From Aquarana catesbeiana (lineage: Eukaryota; Chordata; Amphibia; Anura; Ranidae): a stretch of 64,000 nt of DNA. Shown here one piece after another: positions 1 to 31,800 of the stretch. Position numbers and translations under genes: made by a program. The stretch lies in contig NC_133325.1 of NCBI RefSeq assembly GCF_042186555.1, forward strand, positions 90,982,982 to 91,046,981. The letters are read 5' to 3'. The stretch's first letter is position 1. Every line of letters begins with the position of its first letter. Below the pieces are notes generated by a model. It was not told where the DNA came from. It searched no databases and saw only the letters and a program-made list of their open reading frames with translations.

Positions 1-7
1 TCTAGAG

Positions 8-690
8 TTGGCTCCTCTCATTGACACAGCCATAATGAGGTTAGTGAGGCATTTCACACTCCCACAGGAGGACGCAGTTTCTTTCAGGGATGGCTTGGAG
101 AGGAAGATTGATACTGACCTTAAACGCATTTATATTACAGTGGGTATGGCCTGTAAACCAGCCTTGGCCCTTGTAGCCCTGCACAAAGCGATGGAGGCCT
201 GGACGGATGAAGTGGATGCATCCTTGGGAAGCGTCTCTTAAGAAATGCCCAGGAGTTCACCGGTACATGAGCTAATGCTGGCATCAGTCTTTCTGGGGGA
301 AGCCTCCCTTGACATAATTTGCCTGGTGGTACAAGTCATGCTCTCATCCGTCACGGCTAAGCGTGTCTTGTGGTTGTGCCCATGGGTGGATCCTGCCTCT
401 AAGCAGGTGTGGTGCAGGATTCCCTTTGAGGGCTCCTCTCTCTTTGGGAACAAGCTAGACAGTGCCATCACCCGTGCTACGGGTGGCAAGTCAGGGTTCT
501 TACCTCAGGATCGTCGCCTGCTAGGTCAGAGGAGAGCTCATCCCAGGCAAGATTCAGATCGTGCAAGAGATGCTCGCCACTACAACCTTGGCCTTGAGTT
601 CAGGAAGAACTGGAAAAAAAACCAGCCTTCGGGCCAAAAATCCTCAAAGGGAGCATCTTCTGGTGGACGTGAAGCCTCCAAGTCCTTTTG
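8..690 (+). pseudogene. DIRS gag-like ORF1 remnant
   Basis: The first frame (8-241) reads a segment with LPQEDAVSFRDGLERKIDTD followed by an ACKPALALVAL-like helix. It resembles the C-terminal part of the ORF1 (gag-like) protein of vertebrate DIRS elements, where a 'MEDAVSFKD...DLKR.Y' stretch is usual. It then runs into stops and continues in broken form in other frames to about 690. It has no independent start, because the window begins inside it. Its position 5' of the reverse transcriptase supports the call. The exact boundary with the next domain cannot be placed. Confidence 0.6.
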
Positions 691-889
691 ATATAGGGCC
701 TGTCCAGGCACAGCAAGTTGTGGCTCGTTTACTCCATTTTCAACACGTCTGGGCAGCCTTGAAAAAAGGATTACTGAGCCGTCAAAATGGTCTCCTCAGG
801 ACATGCCTGGACGTTCAGCAGTCCACCCACACTTTGGTTTGTACCCACAGTCTTGCCTCACTCAGAAGAGAAAAAACAAGTCCTTCTAT

Positions 890-1900
890 CAGACTAGTGG
901 CTCAGGGCGCCGCCATACAAGTTCCAACTGGTGAAAGATTTTGAAGGCTCTACTCGCCCCTCTTCATGGTCCTATCTACATGACCTGCTGTTACTTTCTT
1001 GAGACAGGGAGCAGCTGTTAATCCATCGATCTCAGGTCATCTCCACTCTGACCGAGTTCGGTTGGCTGTTGAACAGGGAAAAGAGCCACCTAGAACCTAC
1101 ACAGTCCCTGATATTCATTGGGGCTCAATTCGACACACTGAACAGTACCATCTCCTTGCCCCTGGAGAAAATTCAGGTGATTCGGAACAGAATTAGTCTC
1201 GCAATGTCCTCTTCTCTTTTCAGGGCCTCACAGTGTCTGAAGATCATCGGCACCATGGTAGCCCCACAGCCCCTATGGTGAAATGGGCACAGTGGAAGAT
1301 GCAGTGGGATCCGAGGATCCCGAGATCATTCCGTCCGGATAACTCCTTCCATGCGGGACAGCCTTCCTTGGTGGCTGCAGCGGAAGAATCTCCTCAACTG
1401 CCACTCCATAGCACCTGTCCCCTGGATTACGGTCACAACGGATGCTAGCAAAAGAGGCTGGGGCACTCTCTGCCTGGCTGAAGTAGCTCAAGGCAAATGG
1501 AGTTTTCCATCCCGAGGGGTAGTTTCAAATGTTCTGGAGCTCCGGGCAGTGTTCTGCGCTCTACAAGCATTTCACCACTTGACGGCAGGAGCCTCAGTTC
1601 TCCTAAGACTGGACAACACAACAGCAGTCTCATGCATCAAGAGGCAGGGAGGTACTCAGTCTCTCCTTGCTGAAGGAAGTAGAGCCGATCATGTCCTGGG
1701 CCCAAGTGAACTTGGCAAATCTGACAGCTGTCTATCTCCCCGGAGTTCAGAACATCCAGGCAGACTTTCTTTCGAGAGTATCTCTGGACAACAACGAATG
1801 GACTCTCCACACCGAGGTCTTCAATTGGGTCCTGTCACTGGGAATCATGTTGGAGATGGGCCTGTTTGCCTCCCCGTGCAATTTCAAACTGTAAAGGTAC
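890..1900 (+). pseudogene. DIRS reverse transcriptase-RNase H remnant
   Basis: The reverse transcriptase core is visible at about 960-1280. The catalytic box reads YLHDLLLLS at 973-996, where DIRS elements normally have YLDD, so one catalytic aspartate is replaced by histidine; a stop follows at 997-999. Downstream in the same frame is the usual NREKSHLEPTQ...FIGAQFD segment. RNase H begins near 1424 with VTTDASKRGWG and continues with an LELRAV block and LDNTTAV. After a frameshift near 1665 comes LPGVQNIQADFLSR, a hallmark of DIRS RNase H. The RNase H acidic residues are still recognisable. The mutated YxDD box, stop and frameshift make it non-functional. Confidence 0.85.
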
Positions 1901-1929
1901 TACACGAGATGTTGTTGTCCCCAGGCCTT

Positions 1930-3150
1930 CGGAGTGGATACCCTGACGGACCAGTGGAGATTCCACAGGGCCTATGCTTTTCCCCCGGTTTCTGTCATTC
2001 TCCGGTTCCTCTCGAGACTCAGGTGGGAAGAAGCAGAGATAGTGGCAATAGTCCCGTACTGGCCAAACAGGCCATGGTTTCCTCTGCTGATGCAACTCAG
2101 CTTCCGGGACTCAGTTCCTCTGCCCTCCAGGCCAGACCTCCTGTCGCAAGGGATGACTCTACATCCATGCCCGACCCATCTGCACCTGATGGCTTTGTTC
2201 TTAAGAGGGGAAGGCTGGATTCTATGTTGCTGAATGCCAGAAGAGCAGGTACCAACAGAGTCTACAAAAGGATCTGGTTGAAATTTGCAGACTACGTTTC
2301 CACCACTGAAGGTTCCTGCAATAACCCAAAGATACAGGATATCCTAGGCTTTCTACAAACCAGACTGGATCTTTCCTTGTCAGTCAGCTCCTTACGGGTT
2401 TAAGTTTCTACAATTTCTGCCTTCACGGGCATATCCTGGGCTAGACACCCTCTTACTAGGCAGCTCTTCAGAGGAGAAATAAGGCTCAGACCTCAGAGAA
2501 AGCTGAGATTTTCCAAGTGGGAGCTTCCCCTTGTCCTGGATTTCTTCTCCGGAAGAGAGATGCAACACATGGATCAGTTTTCTATCAAGGAACTTTCTCT
2601 AAAAGTTGCCTTCCTGGTGGCCATAACACCGGCTAAGAGGGTCTCCGAAATTGGCTCTCTAGGATACAAGGAGCCATTCCTAACATTTTTCCCTGATCGG
2701 GTAGCTTTGATTCCTATGCTGGGTTCAAACCCCGAAGTATCATCTGTCTTTCACGAGAATCAGCTGAGGACTCTACTATTCACCCTCTAGATGTTGGAGA
2801 GGCTCTGAAACAGTATTTAGAAGCCACAGCTCCTTTTCAACAGTCTGAGCATCTGTTCGTTCTCTTCCATGAGAGAAACAAAGGCTTGCGTGCCTCTTCC
2901 AGATCTATCAGTGCATGGATTGTTCAGGCCATTCAGTGGGCCTATAAGGCTAAGGGTTTGGCACCTCTGGAGGCGGTGACCGCTCATTCAACCAGGAGCG
3001 TCTCTACATCAACACTTCATCCCAAAAGAGATTTGCAAAGCGGCCTCATGGTCTTCAATTAATACGTTCATGGCGCACTACTGCGTAGAACCGGCCTCGT
3101 CTTCTGTTAATTTTGGTTTACATATCCTGTCTGTTGACGGTGCCAATTAA
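1930..3150 (+). pseudogene. DIRS tyrosine recombinase remnant
   Basis: A linker with AFPPVSVILRFLSRLR and VPYWPNRPWFPLL (1970-2090), typical of the DIRS RT/RH-YR junction, leads into an N-terminal SAM-like segment (TNRVYKRIWLKFADYV, near 2250) and a 'DILGFLQTRLDLSLSVSSLRV' type helix near 2335-2400. The catalytic domain is broken: KVAFLVAITPAKRVSEI at 2605-2650 (first arginine region), an AHSTRS box at 2983-3000 (H-x-x-R), and an AHYCVEPASSSVNFG segment near 3074-3118 that holds the presumed tyrosine. The domains lie in at least three frames. These enzymes resolve and insert circular DNA copies; this one cannot be translated intact. Confidence 0.85.
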
Positions 3151-3204
3151 ACCTTTCTTTTCTTTAACAAGCAATTGCCCACCCGGGTGCATATGGCTAG
3201 TTAT

Positions 3205-3460
3205 TTCCCATACGTAGGCTACCATGGAGTCTGTCAGGAAAATGGAAAATTTCTTATCAAATACTTACCTTAATTTTCCTTTTCTGATGGACTCCATGGC
3301 AGCAGGAGTTCCCTCCCATTTGGTGGAGTAGGCTAAGTTACGGAACACAGCCTCTGGCTCGGAGCAAAGATTTATGGGAGAGGGGTCCTATGAGGTATGA
3401 GAGGCCATGAGGAAAGGAAAATTACAGTAAGTATTTGATAAGAAATTTTCCCTTTTTGTC
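3205..3460. repeat. DIRS 3' inverted terminal structure
   Basis: A hairpin pairs the strand around 3225-3250 (ACCATGGAGTCTGTCAGG) with 3283-3300 (CTGATGGACTCCATGG). A second arm near 3410-3455 is the inverse of 3243-3293, sharing the AAATACTTACC block. The sequence CCCATACGTA at 3209-3218 recurs at the 3' end of the second DIRS-like copy (24829-24838). Split or inverted terminal repeats of this type are a known DIRS property. Confidence 0.65.
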
Positions 3461-3480
3461 TCAAACTAAAATGATTGTAA

Positions 3481-3855
3481 GACCTCATGCACACACATGG
3501 ATGTTTTTGCAGCTGCTAGGGGTGTCAGGTGTTTTTTTTTCCTGCCTCTAATCCCCTTTATGTTAGCCTATGTTTTAGCAGCGTTTAGTGGCAGAGGCAG
3601 AAATAACACCTACTGCCAGTGCGTCCAGGAGCAGTGGTGTTTTGCCAGAAAAAACACTTGACGCTTGTAAATGAGTGTTAACGCTAGGCACATTTATCGC
3701 TTGAGCGTTAATTCATTTCAGTGGCCAAGCGCTTGCCACCTGTAAATGTGCTACACACTTTTACAAGCATTAGCTGTTTTTTTTCTGCCATAACGCTGCT
3801 GTCAGGAGGAAAGACTTCTAGGAGAGTTTGCAAAACGTCCTGTGTGCATACGGCC
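3481..3855. mobile_element. Harbinger-like MITE, TAA target duplication
   Basis: The ends are imperfect inverted repeats, GACCTCATGCACACA on the left and the complement of TGTGTGCATACGGCC on the right. A perfect TAA flanks both sides (3478-3480 and 3856-3858). A related copy lies at 45380-46043. No coding capacity is seen. Confidence 0.75.
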
Positions 3856-4334
3856 TAAAGGATATTTTTTAAAATTTAAAATAAAAAAAAGATGTTATAC
3901 TTACCTGCCCTGTGGAATGATATTGTACAGAGTGGCCCCCTACCTCCTCTTCTGGAGGCTCCCGCAGGCGCTCTTTGCTCCTCCTTCCTGCGGGTGCCCA
4001 CTCAGCAAGCTGTGTGCTGAGGGGGCACCCATGCGAACGTGCTCCAGAGGCAGGCTGTGTGCAAACGTTGACACACACAACGCGGCTTAGCCATGCTCCT
4101 GTTCCCTCCTCATTGTTGGAAAAATGTTGCGTAGTGGAGCAGCCAGGAGAGTGGAGTAAAAGGGTATGAGTAGTGAGAGATGTTCTGGAAAGAGGAATGA
4201 CAGGTTGTGGAAAGAGTGTTTTAGAGTGTAGTCAGTGGGGATGACAAGGTCCAAAGTTGGGTAGTGTTTACAGTGACTGGGTGTTCTGGTGGGGAGGTGG
4301 AAATAAAATTTAATAGCTGGTCTCTAGCTTTTAG
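3856..4334. other. No gene recognised
   Basis: The sequence is AT-rich at first (3869-3900), then moderately GC-rich. No domain, splice-supported exon or repeat family was recognised. Short open frames are not supported by any similarity. Confidence 0.4.
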
Positions 4335-5060
4335 TGAAGCTGAAATAGTTTGGACCAAGTGGTACAAACTATTTAATTATTAACATCTTTGTGCTGGCAG
4401 TACGCACATATACGGCCTCTCAAGGGGTGGGCCTTAACACAGAAAGGCCGCATATATGCGTCTCAGAACATAAACAGAGCTGTGCAGAGGGTGTGCGCCC
4501 TGCGTTCTTCCGGCACAGAAAGCTCCTGATCTCTGCTTGCGAACGGGAGCTTTCCGATCACGTGACCACTGTGACAGCCAATCACGGTGGTCACATGATC
4601 AGAAACTCTGCCCCACCTTCAGAAACCTCTTCAAGGGCCAGGAGGTGCCAGGGTTAAGACATGCAGTGGCTCTCAGCACTGAATGGACTGTATGTAACCT
4701 CAGCTGTATACAGTATACAGCTCTGCACTCCAGCAGTGGGATGGGAACTTCCTGTCCCTCTGACCGAGATTATGACACCATCTGCCTGTCTCTCCAACTC
4801 AGCCGATCAGGGGAGGCTTTGTATTCATTAGGAAAATACAAAGCTCCCTGAATGGCTGAGCAGTGCTCTGCCTGACTCAATTCTGTTCCGGATGTTGGAC
4901 GGGAAGTTCCCATCCCACTGTCAGAACACAGCGCTGTATACTGTATACAGCTAAGGCTACATACAGTCCATACAGCGCTGAGAGCCGCTGCATGTCTTAG
5001 TGAAGAAAATAGTTCATTTGGACCAGCTTGGTCCAATCGAACTATTTAAACTTCACAAAA
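4335..5060. repeat. Long imperfect palindrome (hairpin element)
   Basis: The arm at 4655-4760 (ACATGCAGTGGCTCTCAGC ... GATGGGAACTTCC) is repeated in inverted form at 4895-5000 (GGAAGTTCCCATCC ... GCTGCATGTCTT). Each arm also contains a small palindrome, CTGTATAC-GTATACAG. Outer sequences with 'GTTTGGACCAAG' (4350) and 'TTGGACCAGCTTGG' (5017) also pair in part. It is probably a non-autonomous DNA element, but the target duplication is not clear. Confidence 0.6.
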
Positions 5061-5636
5061 GCCAAAAAGTGACAATCTGACTGTCACGGAACGTCCCACA
5101 CTCCGCTTGAGTGCTTCCGTCAGTATACCACTTCCTCCCAGTCTGAATACAAATATCAGATATTCCAACCGCTCCCAAGCATAAAACAAGACGAGACTTG
5201 CTTAGATGCTAAGCAAGGACTGTTTTATTATCACACAGGGACACAACAGATAAAATAACTCAGAGACTCTTTCCCCCACCCTTGGAAAAGAGGGCTGGTT
5301 AAACTGTCCAAAGACAATGGACACAGGTCAAGTGTGTTCAAACTTCTCCTCAGTAAACAGTCTTATCAGCAGGGTGCTGCTGGAGGAATCCCCCCCTCCC
5401 TTCATAGAGATACACTTCCCAAATGATTACAGCAAAGAGTCCACAACAGAATGAGACAATATACAATATATACATATATACAAGATTGAGTCTGATTAGT
5501 ACACATCAAACTGGATTTCTCATTCACCTCACAGAGTATTGTTCCCTTGAAAATCCAGGGGCCATAATCAAAAGGCAAGAGGCTTGCATTCAGTCCTCTC
5601 CAAAAGCCTGTCCCGGCTAGGTCTGTCACACTGACT
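5061..5636. other. No gene recognised; repeat-like
   Basis: This is non-coding sequence with a (TA)-rich patch at 5459-5482. It begins with CTGTCACGG and ends near CTGTCACACTGAC, which could be ends of an unclassified element, but the match is too short to define one. Confidence 0.3.
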
Positions 5637-5683
5637 TTAACCACTTCCCACCCGGCCACTGCACATAAAAGGCCAGGTGGGCG

Positions 5684-6401
5684 CAGGGCAGTTCTTTCCA
5701 ATGGGCACCCTGGGCAGTTGCCCGGGGGCCTCATCCAGGGCCGATCCTCAGTGCTGCAATCTGCTGCTTAAGTTGACTGACTGCACTGGTTGCTCGCTTG
5801 CTAGAATCGCCGGCTGCCCGGCGTCTAGCTAGCAACCAGTGACGTCAATCAGAGGCCGCGGCTGCCCCAGCATTCATAGCGCGCCGCAGCTGCCCCAGCT
5901 ACAAGTGAACAAGCTCCGCCCACCTCTGCCATGTTCTTCAGACAGCGTGGAGAGGAAGCGGAGCGGAAAGACGGCCCTTGATAGCTGGCGCTTCCTTGCT
6001 GCTGTGAGTGACACACTGTACTGCACCAGGCCGGCGGCCTCAAGTAAGTCTAACACTGTCTACTTAAGTACGTTCAAGTTGTGCATCACACACAGCCACT
6101 GTCTGTGCCCCTCAAAAGCTGCCACTGTGCCCATCAAACACAGCCACTGTGCCCATCAAAAGCTGCCACTGTGCCCATCAAACGCTGCCACTGTGCCCAT
6201 CAAACGCTGCCACTGTGCCCATCAAACTCGTGTTTTATTGTCCAAACGTTGTGTTAATGTTTAAACACTGATTTTGTTGGAAGTACCAATAAATATAGCC
6301 TTTTTGATCATTTGAATTTTTATTCTCGTGCGTGATTGTGTTGACAGGGCCTCAGTGCACTGTATTGCCCAGGGACCTATAATGCTCTTAAGATGGCCCT
6401 G
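5684..6401. mobile_element. Non-autonomous hAT insertion, 8-bp target duplication
   Basis: The element starts CAGGGCAGTTCTT and ends ...TTAAGATGGCCCTG, and GGTGGGCG is perfectly duplicated at 5676-5683 and 6402-6409. An 8-bp duplication with CAGGG ends is diagnostic of hAT transposons. No transposase is seen. The interior carries a short tandem array at about 6095-6225. Confidence 0.9.
6095..6225. repeat. Short tandem array, period about 22 bp, inside the hAT
   Basis: About five tandem units read GCCACTGTGCCCATCAAA with AGCT or CGCT joins. The array lies entirely inside the hAT insertion. Confidence 0.85.
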
Positions 6402-8409
6402 GGTGGGCGCTTTCTCCACCTGAGTGGACGTTCCTGAACGTCCTTCAGAAGAAGAGGCCTCGTGCCCGTGGGATCCCGATGTGCGCATGTCCCCCGGACA
6501 CACAGCATTTCGGATTGGCAGGGTGACTGTGATTTGCCCTTCTGATCACATGATGGCTGTGAATCCAATCACAGCCATCATGTGATGTAAACAACCTAGG
6601 GGAGTTACAGGAAGAGGGATCGCACGGCTGCGTGCCGATGTGCTCCTGTCCCCCAGAGACAGGGCAACATCACTCGACAGGAGGGCTCTGTAATTGGCCC
6701 TCCTGATCACATGACAGCTGTGTCCAGAGAGCCATTGCCAGGCAATTGGCTTTGGTTCTCCTCACACAGAGTCAGTGAGAAGGAGAGCGGATCTGCGAAC
6801 TGGGAGTCAGTGTGTATGAGCTGTTTTTTACAGATTTTTACACACTAATCACCCAGCTAGTGTCCCCAAAAAGTGAAAACACCAATACCTGTCCCACATC
6901 TGTCCCAGTAAACATCGGTCCCACTGAACATCTGCCACACTGAACATCTGTCCGTGATCATCTGCGCACATCTGGCGCAAATCTGTCCATCATCTGCGCA
7001 CATCTGTCTGATTATCTGCACACATCTGAGCACATCTGTCTGTGATCATCTGTCGCAAATCTGTCCGTGATTATCTGCCACATCTGTCCATAAGCATCTG
7101 CACACATCTAATTCCATTGTCCTGGTGCTCCAGGGCCTTCAAAAATGTGGTAGGTACTCAGGAAATGAAATTAGTAATTTATGCCTTTAGAACCCCTGCA
7201 TGTTGGGCCTCTGTATGTGGCCAGGCTGTGTAAAAATCTCACACATGTGGTATCACCATACTCACGAGGAATAGCAGAATGTATTTTGGAGAGTAATTTT
7301 TGCTATGTACATGATATGTGTTAGAAAAATCTTATAAAGCGACAACCTTGTGTAAAAAAAAAAAAAAAAATACGTTTTCACTTTCCACATTTTCCAAAAA
7401 CTTGTGGAAAAAAAATGACATGTTCAAAAGACTCATTATGCCTCATAGAATATATATTGGGGTGTTTTCTTTCCAAAATGTGGTCATTTTGTGGGTAATT
7501 TCATTGTTTTGGTGCTCCAAGGCCTTAAAAAATATAATAGGTAATCAGGAAACTAAATGTGTAATTTATCCTCCTAGAACACCTGATGGTGCTCCCTGCA
7601 TGTTGGGCCTCTGTATGTGGCCAGGCTGTGGTAAAGTCTCACACATGTGGTATCGCAGAATACCATAATCGCATAGTAGCAGAATATATTTTGAGGTGTA
7701 AATGCAAGGTTATCTATGCCATATGTGAGAAATAACTTAATAAGACAATTTTGTGGAAAAAAAAAAATTTCTTCATTTTCCAAACTATTGTGGGCAAAAA
7801 TTGTAACTTCAAAAAACTCTCTATGCCTCTTGCTTAATACCTTGGACTGTCATCTTTACAAAAATGGGTCATTTGGGGGGGGTATCTGTACTGTCATGCC
7901 ATTTTAGGGCCTCAAGATATGAGATAGGCAGGCCGTCAGTACATCAGGACTGATCAATATTCACCGATATGTAGCCTAACCTGTAGACTTTAACTGTCAC
8001 ACAAACCTATTATCATACACTTATCTGGATTTTTTTTTTTACCAAAGACATGTAGCAGAATACATTCTGGCCTAAATTTTTGACAAAATTGGATTTCTTT
8101 TAAAACAGAAAGTAGAAAATATTGTTTTGTTTTCAAAATTGTCGCTCTTTTTTCGCTTGTACCGCAAAAAAGTAAAAAACCCAGTGGTGAATAAATACCA
8201 GCAAAAGAAAGCTCTATTTGTGTGAGCAAAATGATAAAATTTTCATTTGGGTACAGTGTAGCATGACTGAGTAATTGTCACTGAAAGTGCAAGAGCATGG
8301 AAAGCTGAAAATTGGTCTGGGAAGGAAGGGGGTGAAAGTGCCCAGTATTGAGGTGGTTAATACTGTATATAGTACTAGATCAGTAAACTTCTATGTGTAA
8401 CTGTGTGAG

Positions 8410-8782
8410 GGCCGGTTCCCACTGGTGCGATGTCCGAGATCGGATGTGATTCGCACCGCACTGCAAATGACATGCGATCTCTGTGCGATACAATTTCAGC
8501 CATACAGCGTGTATGGCTGAATTTCTATTGTATTAGAAACAAACTCGCACAGGACCCTCTTTTAGGCCGCAGCAGAATCGGATCGCATGGGTGCGATCCA
8601 ATTCCTGTCCGAGTTTGCAGATCACACTGCGATATGCAAACTGATTTGGGGGTGTCATTAACTTTTAACTGACACTCCCAGCACTTCGCATAGGGCAGCG
8701 TGAACTGCCACCGGGGGACATGCGATGCGGGAACTTGCAGTGGATTTGCAGGGTTCCCGCATCGCAGCAGTGTGAACCGGCC
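8410..8782. mobile_element. Hairpin MITE with GGCCGGTTC ends
   Basis: The terminal inverted repeats are GGCCGGTTCCCACTGGTGCG and the complement of ...CAGTGTGAACCGGCC. It is rich in GCGAT/ATCGC words. No target duplication can be identified. The EBPL poly(A) candidate (8783-8788) starts directly at its right edge. Confidence 0.65.
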
Positions 8783-8788
8783 TTTATT
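8783..8788 (-). terminator. Candidate EBPL poly(A) signal
   Basis: Read on the minus strand this is AATAAA, about 280 bp below the EBPL stop codon. It is the first canonical hexamer I found downstream of the stop. It lies at the edge of a MITE, so the real 3' end may be elsewhere. Confidence 0.35.
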
Positions 8789-9066
8789 CTCATAGCAGTT
8801 TTGAGTCCAGTAAGCTTTTGAAGAAACGAATTCTGTTGCTTGGGCTCCTATCTTGTTCTGTCATTACCTTGCTTAGATATGTACTGTGGATTATTTTGTA
8901 AAGGAAACAGAACTGGAAAAAATAAATACCCCTGAATACCAAGACATTTGTAAATTGTTTAAAAAAATATAAAAATTACTTTCATTCCCGAAAATAAAAT
9001 GTTACAAGGAAATCAAATCATTATTAACCCATTAAAACTCATAACATTTTTAGTATGCTGTATTTG

Positions 9067-28348
<19,282 letters not shown>

Positions 28349-28545
28349 AGCCGCCAATATCGCTACACCGGGATCCCCTACACTGCAGGTAGTGGCTGGA
28401 ATACAGAGGAGGCGGGGCGCTTTACGGCCATATGTCGGCCAATAAAAAGCGACTGCACTCAGGATCTCCCCATGTATAGCCCGCCCACTCTTCACAAACG
28501 CGGCCCCTGGCCACGCCCACCCGCCAGCCTTTTGGAGAGATAGTG
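28349..28545 (-). promoter_or_regulatory. EBPL promoter region
   Basis: This GC-rich stretch lies directly upstream of the EBPL ATG. It has GC-box-like motifs at 28411-28419 (GGCGGGGCG) and 28481-28486 (CCGCCC), CCACGCCCACC at 28511, and a CCAAT box on the plus strand at 28439-28443 (an inverted CCAAT for this gene). There is no obvious TATA box at a fitting distance, as expected for a housekeeping-type promoter. The transcription start is not determined. Confidence 0.55.
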
Positions 28546-28867
28546 AAAGATCTTCTGATTATTGTGCGGGAAATGTCATTCTACCCGGGACAAGAGGCAG
28601 GAAAAATTATAAACCCCCCAAACATTCTAGACCTTGAGAAAGCAGACACCCCGGAGAATAAAATGGTGGCAGTTCCAATTTTTTCATAAAAAAAAGGTTA
28701 ATTAATTTCACAAGTGCTTTTTTTACTACTACTATTCCTTTATATCTTTTAGCACTGGCAAACACTTTTTGATAGATAAAAAGTGCATTTTATACACAAC
28801 TATATAGATCAGACCAAAATGAGGGACAAATGAGGGACATTGCTTCAAATCAGGGACATGAAGTAGG
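28546..28867. other. EBPL upstream flank, no feature
   Basis: This is AT-rich sequence between the promoter and the satellite. No motif or repeat was recognised. Confidence 0.4.
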
Positions 28868-31800
28868 TGCTACACCAATACTACCTATACACCTACCGCT
28901 GTACACCTAGTACTACCTATAAACTTACCGCTGTACACCTAGTACTACCTATACACCTACCGCTGTACACCTAGTACTACCTATAAACCTACCGCTGTAC
29001 ACCTAGTACTACCTATACACCTACCGCTGTACACCTAGTACTACCTATACACCTACCGCTGTACACCTAGTACTACCTATACACCTACCGCTGTACACCT
29101 AGTACTACCTATACACCTACCGCTGTACACCTAGTACTACCTATACACCTACCGCTGTACACCTAGTACTACCTATACACCTACCGCTGTACACCTAGTA
29201 CTACCTATACACCTACCGCTGTACACCTAGTACTACCTATACACCTACCGCTGTACACCTAGTACTACCTATACACCTACCGCTGTACACCTAGTACTAC
29301 CTATACACCTACCGCTGTACACCTAGTACTACCTATACACCTACCGCTGTACACCTAGTACTACCTATACACCTACCTCTGTACACCTAGTACTACCTAT
29401 ACACCTACCGCTGTACACCTAGTACTACCTATACACCTACCGCTGTACACCTAGTACTACCTATACACCTACCGCTGTACACCTAGTACTACCTATACAC
29501 CTACCGCTGTACACCTAGTACTATCTATACACCTACCGCTGTACACCTAGTACTACCTATACACCTACCGCTGTACACCTAGTACTACCTATACACCTAC
29601 CGCTGTACACCTAGTACTACCTATACACCTACCGCTGTACACCTAGTACTATCTATACACCTACCGCTGTACACCTAGTACTACCTATACACCTACCGCT
29701 GTACACCTAGTACTACCTATACACCTACCGCTGTACACCTAGTACTACCTATACACCTACCGCTGTACACCTAGTACTACCTATACACCTACCGCTGTAC
29801 ACCTAGTACTATCTATACACCTACCGCTGTACACCTAGTACTACCTATACACCTACCTCTGTACACCTAGTACTACCTATACACCTACCGCTGTACACCT
29901 AGTACTACCTATACACCTACCGCTGTACACCTAGTACTACCTATAAACCTACCGCTGTACACCTAGTACTACCTATACACCTACCGCTGTACACCTAGTA
30001 TTACCTATACACCTACCGCTGTACACCTAGTACTACCTATACACCTACCGCTGTACACCTAGTACTACCTATACACCTACCGCTGTACACCTAGTACTAC
30101 CTATACACCTACCGCTGTACACCTAGTACTACCTATACACCTACCGCTGTACACCTAGTACTACCTATACACCTACCGCTGTACACCTAGTACTACCTAT
30201 ACACCTACCGCTGTACACCTAGTACTACCTATACACCTACCGCTGTACACCTAGTACTACCTATACACCTACCGCTGTACACCTAGTACTACCTATACAC
30301 CTACCGCTGTACACCTAGTACTACCTATACACCTACCGCTGTACACCTAGTACTACCTATACAGCTACCGCTGTACACCCAGTACTACCTATACACCTAC
30401 CGCTGTACACCTAGTACTACCTATACACCTACCGCTGTACACCTAGTACTACCTATACACCTACCGCTGTACACCTAGTACTACCTATACAACTACCGCT
30501 GTACACCTAGTACTACCTATACACCTACCGCTGTACACCTAGTACTACCTTTACACCTACCGCTGTACACCTAGTACTACCTATACACCTACCGCTGTAC
30601 ACCTAGTACTACCTATACACCTACCGCTGTACACCTAGTACTACCTATACACCTACCGCTGTACACCTAGTACTACCTATACACCTACCGCTGTACACCT
30701 AGTACTACCTATACACCTACCGCTGTACACCTTGTACTACCTATACACCTACCGCTGTACACCTAGTACTACCTGTACACCTACCGCTGTACACCTAGTA
30801 CTACCTGTACACCTACCGCTGTACACCTAGTACTACCTATACACCTACCGCTGTACACCTAGTACTACCTATACACCTACCGCTGTACACCTAGTACTAC
30901 CTATACACCTACCGCTGTACACCTAGTACTACCTATACACCTACCGCTGTACACCTAGTACTACCTATACACCTACCGCTGTACACCTAGTACTACCTAT
31001 ACACCTACCGCTGTACACCTAGTACTACCTATACACCTACCGCTGTACACCTAGTACTACCTATACACCTACCGCTGTACACCTAGTACTACCTATACAC
31101 CTACCGCTGTACACCTAGTACTACCTATACACCTACCGCTGTACACCTAGTACTACCTATACACCTACCGCTGTACACCTAGTACTACCTATACACCTAC
31201 CGCTGTACACCTAGTACTACCTATACACCTACCGCTGTACACCTAGTACTACCTATACACCTACCGCTGTACACCTAGTACTACCTATACACCTACCGCT
31301 GTACACCTAGTACTACCTATAAACCTACCGCTGTACACCTAGTACTACCTATACACCTACCGCTGTACACCTAGTACTACCTATACACCTACCGCTGTAC
31401 ACCTAGTACTACCTATACACCTACCGCTGTACACCTAGTACTATCTATACACCTACCGCTGTACACCTAGTACTACCTATACACCTACCGCTGTACACCT
31501 AGTACTACCTATACAGCTACCGCTGTACACCTAGTACTACCTATACACCTACCGCTGTACACCTAGTACTACCTATACAGCTACCGCTGTACACCTAGTA
31601 CTACCTATACACCTACCGCTGTACACCTAGTACTACCTATACAGCTACCGCTGTACACCTAGTACTACCTATACACCTACCGCTGTACACCTAGTACTAC
31701 CTATACACCTACCGCTGTACACCTAGTACTACCTATACACCTACCGCTGTACACCTAGTACTACCTATACACCTACCGCTGTACACCTAGTACTACCTAT

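Larger units (their letters stand above)
1..3460 (+). mobile_element. DIRS-like tyrosine-recombinase retrotransposon, 5' end cut by window
   Basis: Degenerate protein segments occur in the DIRS order on the plus strand: a gag-like block, reverse transcriptase, RNase H, then a tyrosine recombinase, and finally an inverted terminal structure. All frames carry stops or shifts, so the copy is dead. DIRS elements integrate through a tyrosine recombinase rather than a DDE integrase. The left terminal repeat is outside the window. A second decayed copy with a similar 3' end lies at about 22.1-25.0 kb and a third, on the minus strand, at 53.4-57.6 kb. Confidence 0.85.
5637..8360. mobile_element. TTAACCAC-ended element, interrupted by a hAT
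   Basis: The left end is TTAACCACTTCCCACCC (5637) and the right end is the inverse, ...TGAGGTGGTTAA (8349-8360). This is one member of a family with TTAACCACTT ends found at least six more times in the window. The interior has no open frame of note. It contains repeated 'CATCTGTCC/CACATCTG' sequence (6900-7110) and two diverged internal duplicates around 7130-7300 and 7490-7680. A complete hAT insertion lies at 5684-6401. Confidence 0.55.
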
